A stretch of 64,000 nucleotides of DNA, taken from NCBI GenBank assembly GCA_009929375.1, contig SAAO01000005.1, forward strand, positions 61,453 to 125,452, written 5' to 3'. Below are positions 57,088 through 64,000 of the stretch, in pieces (positions within the stretch are counted from its first letter, which is position 1; every line of letters begins with the position of its first letter). The stretch comes from Bacteroidia bacterium. Its GTDB lineage: Bacteria > Bacteroidota > Bacteroidia > Bacteroidales > Paludibacteraceae. The notes under the pieces were generated by a model. The model did not search any database, had not been told where the DNA came from, and was given only the letters and a program-made list of their open reading frames with translations. The position numbers and the translations under genes were made by a program.

Positions 57088-58479
57088 TTAGATTTCTGTG
57101 GATGTCTTTTGTGTCATTTTGTGCGACAAAAATCCATACAAGCCAACTACTACAAAACAAAACACAGGAACTGTGTACGACAAAGCCACATTTGCAAATA
57201 ATGTGGATAAATATCCCTGTAGCGATGTCAGCAAAGCGCCTCCCAGAATAGCCATTACAAGGAACGAACCACCGACTTTTGTTTCGGTCGGCGAAAGTTT
57301 TTCGAGTGCAATGCCGTAAATAGTCGGGAACATTAATGACATAAAGAATGAAATCATCATCAGCCCGATGACTCCGCTCATTCCACTGAAAAATATGGCT
57401 GCAAATGTTGATAATGTGGCTCCTACAGCTGCAATGCCAAGCAAAACCCCTGGTTTTATGTATTTCATTAATGCGGTAAAAATAAATCGCGATGCTGAGA
57501 ACAGCAGAATGGATGTCAGATAAAATGAATTTCCGATATTTTCGGCTGTGGTAGCTGCATCAAAGTTCCACAAGCTACTCCAGCCCGGATATTGCTGCAT
57601 AAAAGCAGCTACATTTTCCACTACAATCTGGTCGGTAACCGGATCGACAAGGTTCAGAGCCTTCATTACATAGCGAATTGTATACGACCACACACCGATT
57701 TGCGCGCCCACATAAAAAAACTGGGTAATCACTCCGAAACTGTAAAGCCTGTTTTTGAAAATATGTCCTACAGTTTTTCCGAATGCAAGTTGTGTTTTAT
57801 CTTTTGCAGCAGGCATTTTTTTGTAAAATAAAATAATCAGCAGAACTACCAGCAATGCCGCACCCACGCCCATATAGGTTAATGTGACAGCCGAAAGCTC
57901 CCGCGATTGTGCTTCTGCAAGCATCTCGCTTGTCATTTCACTTTTGTTGGCACTGAGTTGCGACAAAATAAATATCTGACTAAGAATAATGCCCGAAATG
58001 GAGCCGATGGGATTGAACGATTGTGCGAGGTTGAGACGGCGTGTCATATTTTCAGGGCGTCCCATCGAAAGAATATATGGATTTGCAGTGGTTTCTAGTA
58101 TCGAACAACCTCCCGCCATTACATAAATGGCAAAAAGATAGAAACCGTAGGACGAAAGTTGTGCTGCAGGATAAAACAGGAATGTTCCACCTGCATACAT
58201 TGCTAATCCGACAATAATTCCTGTTTTAAAATTAAATTTCCGGATTATTAATGCTGCCGGAATAGCAAAAACCGCATATGCTCCGTAAAATGCCAGCTGA
58301 ATAAAAGAAGTCTGGAAATCGGTCATTTCCATTATGTTTTTGAAGGCAGCCAGCAGCGTGTCGGTCATGTTGTTGGCCACTCCCCAGAAAAAGAAAAGCG
58401 AGGTGACCAGAATAAACGGTACAAGGAAATAATTTCCTTCGTGGTCGTGTAGAAGCGATTGTTTTTGTGTGTGATTCAT
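57088..58479 (-). CDS. Sugar:H+ symporter of the FucP family (MFS)
   Basis: 463 residues with about 12 membrane segments. FucP-family marks: FILVTSLFFFWGVANNMTDTLLAAFKNI (~21-48), the QLAFYGAYAVFAIPAALIIRKFNFKTGI segment (~61-88), GGCSILETTANPYILSMG (~123-140) and RLNLAQSFNPIGSISG. The Asn/Glu positions in these segments correspond to those used in L-fucose transport. A central loop carries LAFGKTVGHIFKNRLYSFG. It lies 66 bases after the mutarotase gene in the same direction, so uptake of L-fucose or L-rhamnose is likely. Confidence 0.92.
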   Translation of the reverse strand: MNHTQKQSLLHDHEGNYFLVPFILVTSLFFFWGVANNMTDTLLAAFKNIMEMTDFQTSFIQLAFYGAYAVFAIPAALIIRKFNFKTGIIVGLAMYAGGTFLFYPAAQLSSYGFYLFAIYVMAGGCSILETTANPYILSMGRPENMTRRLNLAQSFNPIGSISGIILSQIFILSQLSANKSEMTSEMLAEAQSRELSAVTLTYMGVGAALLVVLLIILFYKKMPAAKDKTQLAFGKTVGHIFKNRLYSFGVITQFFYVGAQIGVWSYTIRYVMKALNLVDPVTDQIVVENVAAFMQQYPGWSSLWNFDAATTAENIGNSFYLTSILLFSASRFIFTALMKYIKPGVLLGIAAVGATLSTFAAIFFSGMSGVIGLMMISFFMSLMFPTIYGIALEKLSPTETKVGGSFLVMAILGGALLTSLQGYLSTLFANVALSYTVPVFCFVVVGLYGFLSHKMTQKTSTEI

Positions 58480-58545
58480 ACTGTGATTTTTGGATTAACG
58501 CGATTTGAAGGCTTTTGTTGCGTTTGTAGTCTCTGACGATTATAC

Positions 58546-58929
58546 TTATAGTTTGAACATTCGTTCCATTAATTGCCATTTTTGCGACGAGGCTGCTCCC
58601 GGTTCGGCCATCTGAAACTGAGCCATAAAGTCTTCCCATTCGGCCTGACGCGGTAATGAGGCTAATTTGCTGAATGCAGCATCCCAATCGAAATCGGGGC
58701 CGGTTTCGATAATCATAAATAAAAGGTCGTTGTGAATGTAGATTTCCATGTCGAGAATTCCCACTTCTCTGATACCCTGCGGAATCTCGGGCCAGCGGTT
58801 TTCCGGACGATGCCAAAATTTGTATTTCTCGATGGATGCAGGGTCGTTTTTCAGACGTAATGTCTGACAAAAACGCCTGCGGGCTACTTCAGGGTTTTCT
58901 GAAGGATAGCCGGAGGGCATGTTTTCCAT
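58546..58929 (-). CDS. L-rhamnose mutarotase family protein
   Basis: 127 residues from the chosen start MENMPSGYPSENPEVARRRF. The core RRRFCQTLRLKNDPASIEKYKFWH, RPENRWPEIPQGIREVGILDMEIYI and LFMIIETGPDFDWDAAFSKLA fits the RhaM/DUF718 dimeric alpha-beta barrel, which interconverts sugar anomers. A longer frame reaches 59010 but begins before the promoter elements at 58982-59011. First gene of a two-gene operon with the FucP-type transporter; the partner suggests that a deoxyhexose (fucose or rhamnose) is handled. Confidence 0.88.
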   Translation of the reverse strand: MENMPSGYPSENPEVARRRFCQTLRLKNDPASIEKYKFWHRPENRWPEIPQGIREVGILDMEIYIHNDLLFMIIETGPDFDWDAAFSKLASLPRQAEWEDFMAQFQMAEPGAASSQKWQLMERMFKL

Positions 58930-58981
58930 GATTCTTTTAGTACGATTTTTAAGGTTGATCGCAGTGTGCTGATCTGTGCTG

Positions 58982-59011
58982 CAAATATAGTGTTTATATT
59001 CAGAAACCAAA
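58982..59011 (-). promoter_or_regulatory. Promoter of the mutarotase-FucP operon
   Basis: On the minus strand TTTG (59011-59008), an 18-base spacer and TATATTTG (58989-58982) fit the Bacteroidota pattern, giving a start about 45 bases before the ATG at 58929. It decides against the longer frame. Confidence 0.68.
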
Positions 59012-59196
59012 TAAAAGAACTAAAAAAAACTTTCAGGTACGATTTTGATGTTTTTTGGATAATGAGTTTCTTAAGGCAAAATATGATTGCCGTATTTTTA
59101 CAGAGTGATTTTATTCAGTTGAGTTTGTCTTGCAGAATTCATTTTCGTTGTTAACTGAACTGAAATTTTCCTATAGAATTATTAAACAAAAATCTA

Positions 59197-62100
59197 ATGC
59201 AAAAACTATTTACTTTTCTGCTGTTTTTCAGCTTGCTTTCAGCCGGTGCATTTGCTCAGAATGTTTCGCGAATAGAAAATACTCCATTTCCGGGAACCAA
59301 TAAGCCCGATACACTTTACTATACAGGCAAGTCGATGACCGATTCCGAAGTCTTTGCCACGGGTTCGCTGAGTGGTATTCTGGCGCGTACAAAACCTATG
59401 ATTTTACAATGGCAGTATTTTCATCAGGAACTTGTGCGTGAGTCGAATCCCGGAATAAAAATTCTGGATACATATAGTAATAACTTTCAGGGCTTGCTGA
59501 ATTTCTTTGCCAAACGTCTCGATGGCTATATTTTGTGCGATCCTAAAAGTGTAAGTTCGAATGTGGCCGCCACGCTTTCGGGTATTCTGAATGCAGTGGC
59601 TATTCCAGCCGATATCGAGTCGAAGGCCAAAGCAGCCGGCTTGTCGATGGTTTTGGATGTGCGTGGAAAAAATGAAACATGGGCACTTGCCAATTATGGA
59701 GATAGGATCAGTCGTAAATTTGCATTTTCACAAGAACTCGAAAGCTGGCTTGGATTAGTGGATTATACGGCTTATACAGGTGGAATTCGTTATTTTGATC
59801 AAAATGTCAATGGTACACTGGCTCAGACTGTATACAATTTTCTTGATCCGGGTGCTTATTTCTTTGGATGGTGGGTTTCGGAATATGATATGATTCAAAA
59901 ACTGTCGACGAAAGGTTTTAAAATGCTTCCATCAGGAGGGTTGAAAAATTTAGCTACTCTTACCAATATCGATGTGCCCATTGCAAAGCAAAAGGAACCT
60001 TTAACACCATACAAAGTAGTTCCCAATGTTCATACAGTGTGTTTTGTACTAACCGATGGCGACCATATCGGTTGGCTGGCCGGTGCTGGTTATTGGGATC
60101 AATGGATTTTGAAGTCTGATAATCAGAGTCGTTTGAATTTCGGTTTTACGATTTCTCCATCTTTAGCCGAGTTGACACCTATGATTTATAATGATTTGAT
60201 TAATGGACTGCTGACCACGCCTGAAGGTAGAAATGTAGCCATCGCTGGTCCTTCCGGTGCCGCATATTACTTTCCAAGTATAAGTCCTAATCATGCTGAT
60301 CATTGTGTACAGTTAAACAATTTAATGCGTAAAGCTGATATGGGTATAGTGAATGTTATTGATACTGATGATGGCGCACATAATCCGACTGAGTATTTAA
60401 AGCAAAAGTATATTGATGCACTTTTTTACTATAGTTATGGCTCTCAATATACAGGGAAAAAAGGGAAAATCAGCTGGTACAAAGGTAAACCCAGTATTGG
60501 CGCCCGTTTTGCTTTTTGGGGAAATTCAGAAGATAACACCGAACCAACTCAGGAACGTGTGGCACAAAGTTTAGCTAATGTACTTAATAGTCAGTCGACA
60601 AATATCTATTCTGAGGCTGGTTATAGCCTGATTCCGGTGCATGTTTGGACTGAAAAGCCACATAATGTCTTGAATTTAATAAGCAAACTCGGACCGAATG
60701 TGCGCGTGGTTGCTCCTGATGAGTTTGTATGGTTGATTAAGAAGAATATGGCCAAATTACCGGTTGGTGAAGGTTTCGGACTGAAAGCAGAATATTTTAA
60801 TGGCGAAATTTCGGATAATGCTGTGCTGACACGTATAGATAAAAAAGTGGATTTCGAATGGGGCGAAAAATTACCTGTGACAGGTGTTACAAGCGATAAC
60901 TTTTCGGTTCGCTGGTCGGGACAGATTCAGCCATTGTACAGCGAAGAATATACGTTTTATCTCGATGCCGACGATGGATCACGACTGACAATTAACGGAG
61001 AAGTGTTGATCGATGCGCTTGCTGCAACCGACTCATTGGTACGAAGTGGCAAAATAACACTTACAGCCGGCGAAAAATACGATATCAAAATTGAATATAA
61101 AGAACAAACAAGTGCTGCTCATTGTATTTTTGAGTGGGAAAGTTTGTCGCAACTTCGTCAGATTGTTCCGTTTACACAGTTATATGCCACAGCACTACCC
61201 ACAAAAGGTTTAGTTACAGCTTACAAAGACAATAATCAAAGTGGTTTTTCGGCAGGTCTTCGAATTGGTAATTACAACAGTTCACAGCTTGCAGAACTGG
61301 GTATGGGGCAGAGTGAAATCTCATCTTTGGCTGTCATGGAAGGTTTCAAAGCTATTCTGTATTCTGCCGACAATTTTACCGGCGATTCGCTTGTGATAAC
61401 AGCCACCAGTGATAGCCTCGGAGCTTTTGCAATGACAAATCCGGAGCTGGATTGGGATAATAAAGCCGTTTCGTTACGCATTAAGGCCAACGGGGTAACT
61501 GATATTTCGGGTGCATTTATATTGAAAAACAGGCGTAGTAGTTTCTATATGAATGTGGGCAGCGGAGTTTCTTCAACGGAACTAAAAGCCAATGTAAATC
61601 AATTTTCGTTGAACAGAGCCAATAATCAGGTTTTTCAGTTTGAACATTTGGGCGATGGCGTGTATAAAATCATGGCGCGTCATAGCAAAATGGTGCTTAC
61701 TGTGGATAAAATGAGTTCAGCTGAAAATGCAAATGTACATCAATGGACTTATCATGGCTCCGGAAGTCAGGAGTTTATTCTCGTGCCCACCAATATTGAA
61801 GGTATTTACAAATTCATTTCCACGTACAGTGGAATGGTTGTGAATGCAGCAACAACGACAAGCGGAGGAAATGTGCAAATGAACAGCAATACCAATCAGT
61901 TTAGCGGTATGTGGAATCTTATTGAAACCACCAACCGTGAAGGAACCGGCGATGGTCTCAAAGGCGATTATTATGCAGGAAAGACATTCACGCTTTTAAG
62001 ATACTCAAGAATCGATCCGCAAATAAACTTCAATTGGGGTGAATCGACACCCGGAAGTCCTATCACGGTGGATAATTTTTCAGTTCGCTGGACAGGTTAT

Positions 62101-62619
62101 ATTCAGCCACGTTATACAGGAACTTATACATTTTATATTACGAGTGATAACGGCCGGCGATTGTGGATCGACGATAAGCTCGTAATTGATAAATGGCTCA
62201 GCGATTGGGATGTGACTTATTCGGGAACAGTGAGTTTGACAGAAATGAAAAAGCATAAAATCAAAATCGAATATTTTGAAGAGGCTGGTGGTGCGAATAT
62301 TCGTTTTGAATGGGAGAGCAATCTTGAACTTCGGGAAGTAGTGCCACAAAGCCAGCTTTATTCGCAGGGCGATCCAAGTGCGCTTCCTGATCTGAGCGAT
62401 ATTGGTATCGTGCCTTACCCGAATCCTGTGCGCGACAGATTGTATTTCGGAAATACCGAACGTGCAGTGAAATATGAAATTTTCAATGCGCAGGGTGTCA
62501 AAGTAACTTATGGCGAGGATGTTTCTGCAGAGACTTCGTGTTTACCAACTGGTTTGTATTTTATCAATATGGATGTCGACGGAGCCAAATATTCATATAA
62601 ATTTTTGAAGATAGATTAA
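59197..62619 (+). CDS. Large T9SS-exported GxGYxYP protein with two PA14 domains and a ricin-like lectin
   Basis: 1140 residues. Signal peptide MQKLFTFLLFFSLLSAGAFA (1-20). Residues ~40-515 resemble the GxGYxYP putative glycoside hydrolase family; the name-giving motif appears as GPSGAAYYFP (351-360), with CFVLTDGDHIGWL before it. A PA14 domain (~523-655, FGLKAEYFNG to WESLSQLRQIVP) is followed by a beta-gamma-crystallin-like stretch (~668-768), a ricin-B-like lectin (~770-910) and a second PA14 (~921-1060, DGLKGDYYAGKTF to LREVVPQSQLY). The last ~72 residues are a T9SS type A sorting tail (VPYPNPVRDRLYFGN, QGVKVTYG, LPTGLYFINM, YKFLKID). It should be secreted to the cell surface and bind or cleave a glycan; activity is unproven. 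Confidence 0.87.
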   Translation: MQKLFTFLLFFSLLSAGAFAQNVSRIENTPFPGTNKPDTLYYTGKSMTDSEVFATGSLSGILARTKPMILQWQYFHQELVRESNPGIKILDTYSNNFQGLLNFFAKRLDGYILCDPKSVSSNVAATLSGILNAVAIPADIESKAKAAGLSMVLDVRGKNETWALANYGDRISRKFAFSQELESWLGLVDYTAYTGGIRYFDQNVNGTLAQTVYNFLDPGAYFFGWWVSEYDMIQKLSTKGFKMLPSGGLKNLATLTNIDVPIAKQKEPLTPYKVVPNVHTVCFVLTDGDHIGWLAGAGYWDQWILKSDNQSRLNFGFTISPSLAELTPMIYNDLINGLLTTPEGRNVAIAGPSGAAYYFPSISPNHADHCVQLNNLMRKADMGIVNVIDTDDGAHNPTEYLKQKYIDALFYYSYGSQYTGKKGKISWYKGKPSIGARFAFWGNSEDNTEPTQERVAQSLANVLNSQSTNIYSEAGYSLIPVHVWTEKPHNVLNLISKLGPNVRVVAPDEFVWLIKKNMAKLPVGEGFGLKAEYFNGEISDNAVLTRIDKKVDFEWGEKLPVTGVTSDNFSVRWSGQIQPLYSEEYTFYLDADDGSRLTINGEVLIDALAATDSLVRSGKITLTAGEKYDIKIEYKEQTSAAHCIFEWESLSQLRQIVPFTQLYATALPTKGLVTAYKDNNQSGFSAGLRIGNYNSSQLAELGMGQSEISSLAVMEGFKAILYSADNFTGDSLVITATSDSLGAFAMTNPELDWDNKAVSLRIKANGVTDISGAFILKNRRSSFYMNVGSGVSSTELKANVNQFSLNRANNQVFQFEHLGDGVYKIMARHSKMVLTVDKMSSAENANVHQWTYHGSGSQEFILVPTNIEGIYKFISTYSGMVVNAATTTSGGNVQMNSNTNQFSGMWNLIETTNREGTGDGLKGDYYAGKTFTLLRYSRIDPQINFNWGESTPGSPITVDNFSVRWTGYIQPRYTGTYTFYITSDNGRRLWIDDKLVIDKWLSDWDVTYSGTVSLTEMKKHKIKIEYFEEAGGANIRFEWESNLELREVVPQSQLYSQGDPSALPDLSDIGIVPYPNPVRDRLYFGNTERAVKYEIFNAQGVKVTYGEDVSAETSCLPTGLYFINMDVDGAKYSYKFLKID

Positions 62620-62638
62620 TATAAGAAAAGGGGAAATT

Positions 62639-62685
62639 AAAAAGAGCGTGGTTCAGTTTAATCAAAACTGAACCACGCTCTTTTT
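62639..62685. terminator. Strong bidirectional terminator between the T9SS protein and GH43 genes
   Basis: A ~21-bp inverted repeat (62639-62659 with complement 62665-62685) and a 5-base loop, with A-rich and T-rich flanks, lies 20 bases past each convergent stop. Confidence 0.92.
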
Positions 62686-62705
62686 CTTATGCTGTTTGTG
62701 AAAAA

Positions 62706-63670
62706 CTAATTTTTAGCGTTTTTTGGAATAATGATTTTATCCTTTTGTATACTAATGTCGTAAATGCCTGTTTGTTTGTTGAACTTAAACTCAAGAGGAA
62801 CAATGCGGGTGCGGCGCGGTGCAACTTTATTTTCAGAGTAATGCACATGATATACATAGTAGGGATTTTTCTTTTTATCGAAGAAAACATCGCCATGTCC
62901 GGCGCCGTTTTCGCCAGTTATCGACCGGTGAATAATCGGATTTTCTGAGTATTTTGTCCACGGTCCGAGAGGTGATTTGGCTGTGGCATAGCCTACTGCA
63001 TAGTCGATATTGCGGTAGTGATTTGCCGAATAAAACAGATAATATACGCCTTTCATTTTTATTACCGTTGGACCTTCCATAACCGGATCCGATTTGTAGT
63101 TGGGTGTAGTTTCCCAATCCTGTGTGTTTTTAAAACATTGCGTAAGTGTTTCGGATTTTATTTTTCCTGCTTTAAAATCGAATTCAGCTACCCAGATATA
63201 GTTTCCGTGATTGAAACGAACATGGTAAAGATAGTATTTGCCATTGTCGTCCTTAAAAATGTATGAGTCGATATTTTTCTCGCTGTTGTCTATTGGTTTA
63301 ATATCAGTTTGTCTGTAAGGTCCTGTGATTTTATCGGACTGTGTAATGGTTGTCTGTTCGTTGGCAGTGTATGTGAGATAATAGGATTTCTTATTTATAA
63401 GAATCTGGGGTGCCCAAAAGCCTTTGGTTCCAAAATTATCTTTCTGCGGAGTAAAAAGCATAAATGGTTTATTCTTCTGATCAGGTTCATACCAGTCTTT
63501 CAGATTTTCTGATTCAAGCACAGAAAATCCTTCAGGAGGCAGTTCCCGTGTGCCTGTAAGATAGTATTTGCCTTTTTCAGAATAAATTGTTGGGTCGGCA
63601 AAGAAGATTTCTGTATTCTGGGCTTTTGTGCTGGCTGAATAAAAAGTGACTGTCAGCAGAAGAATCAGCA
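62706..63670 (-). CDS. Glycoside hydrolase family 43 protein, 5' end lost at a junction
   Basis: Secreted five-bladed-propeller glycosidase acting on arabinose- or xylose-containing glycans. The frame extends past the first GTG at 63521: it reads through YYLTG, FFADPTIYSEKGKYYL (catalytic base Asp in ADPT) and the end of a signal peptide (LLILLLTVTFYSASTKAQ). The transition-state Asp is in DSYIFKDDNGKYYLYHVRF and the acid Glu in MEGPTVIKMKGVYYLFYSANHY. The initiator codon and first few signal-peptide codons are missing because sequence turns GC-rich at ~63671. In-frame stop TGA is at 63692-63690 in the foreign part. The gene is intact otherwise, so the loss looks like an assembly break rather than decay. 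Confidence 0.88.
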
Positions 63671-64000
63671 GCGCGCAGGCGCTCCTCCTTCATGAGCCTG
63701 CTCCGGCTGCATGGCGGCTCAGTGGCGCCCTCCCCCACGCCCTCCGAGGGTGCGGCGCCGACGACGCCCCCATCTGCCTCCTCCCTCCCTCCCTTTGCGC
63801 GGGGGAGCGGGGCGGGGTCGAGGGAGGGCTCGGCCACGCTGCTCATGTCCCCTCGCTCCGCCCCTGAGGTCGAGCGGAGCTTCAACGGGAGGCAGGGCCA
63901 GGTCCTCCCCTCGGTGCCCGCCACTGCAGCAGCGGCCGCTGTGGCAGCGGTGCCTCCCGCCACACAGCAGCCTGCGCTGCCGCCTGGCGCAGTGCCAGAG
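63671..64000. other. GC-rich foreign segment, probable chimeric join
   Basis: The base composition changes abruptly from AT-rich bacterial DNA to extremely GC-rich DNA with long C and G tracts (for example repeated CCTCC and GCGGG runs). The change falls inside the signal-peptide codons of the GH43 gene and the segment runs to the window end. Nothing in it resembles the rest of the window. It looks eukaryotic, green-alga-like or similar, rather than a transferred bacterial gene. Most likely an assembly or library chimera. Confidence 0.85.
63671..64000 (+). CDS. Open frame across the GC-rich segment, partial at both ends
   Basis: Reading plus-strand from 63671 the frame stays open for 110 codons to the window end: it begins RRRSSFMSLLRLHGGS and is followed by a Pro/Ala/Ser-rich stretch and an alanine run (TAAAAAVAAVPP). 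Third codon positions are nearly all G or C. Such low-complexity composition is common in high-GC algal proteins. Other frames in this segment are also long because GC-rich DNA has few stops, so coding status is uncertain and no function is suggested. Confidence 0.3.

Noticed and set aside
63577..63963. Minus-strand frame of 128 codons spanning the junction
   Set aside because: It joins GC-rich foreign sequence to an out-of-frame part of the GH43 gene; the fusion is an artefact of the junction.

Overview
The window looks like a chromosomal segment of a Bacteroidota bacterium, most likely order Bacteroidales (a Paludibacter-like relative is plausible; the genus cannot be read from the sequence). 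The evidence is a SusC/SusD pair, promoters of the form TTTG-N18-20-TAnnTTTG with almost no Shine-Dalgarno sequences, a serine palmitoyltransferase, a type IX secretion (T9SS) sorting tail, a second EF-G paralog and a moderate-to-low GC content. One part does not fit: the last ~330 bases are extremely GC-rich, carry a different codon style, and interrupt a gene. This is best read as a foreign or chimeric join.

Layout, left to right. At 1-3172 is the 3' two thirds of rpoC, followed by tag (3-methyladenine glycosylase) and gdhA on the minus strand. An AT-rich gap of 1.16 kb leads into a plus-strand operon of SusC, SusD and a third surface lipoprotein (6417-12196). Next come a HAD phosphatase, a coiled-coil lipoprotein, rsmI, a Glu/Thr-rich protein, tdk, an AI-2E family transporter and a CBS/CorC membrane protein, then two identical tRNA-Lys genes. 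After a beta-barrel protein, a beta-propeller protein and a small membrane protein comes the division and cell-wall (dcw) cluster on the minus strand, read from right to left: mraZ, rsmH, ftsL, ftsI (PASTA type), murE, mraY, murD, ftsW, murG, murC, ftsQ, ftsA, ftsZ and yqeY (38179 down to 22296). murF and ddl are not in the cluster. The region in front of mraZ has 10-base repeats that look like MraZ boxes and three DnaA-box-like sequences.

From 38.7 kb on the genes are more varied: a secreted macroglobulin-like protein ending in a TonB plug without a barrel, a dicarboxylate symporter, an EF-G2 paralog lacking canonical GTPase residues, folK, an ABC-F protein with one degenerate ATP site, serine palmitoyltransferase, a cysteine-cluster protein, a TonB-dependent receptor, a glycosyltransferase, a C69 peptidase, a tyrosine recombinase with three HARP-like N-terminal repeats, an AlaX-like editing protein, a rhamnose mutarotase/FucP-type transporter operon, a large T9SS-exported GxGYxYP/PA14/ricin protein and a GH43 glycosidase cut at its 5' end by the GC-rich segment.

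Functionally the window combines core cell-cycle and translation genes with outer-surface glycan capture (SusCD, GxGYxYP protein, GH43, FucP/mutarotase). No CRISPR array, rRNA, prophage or insertion sequence was seen.
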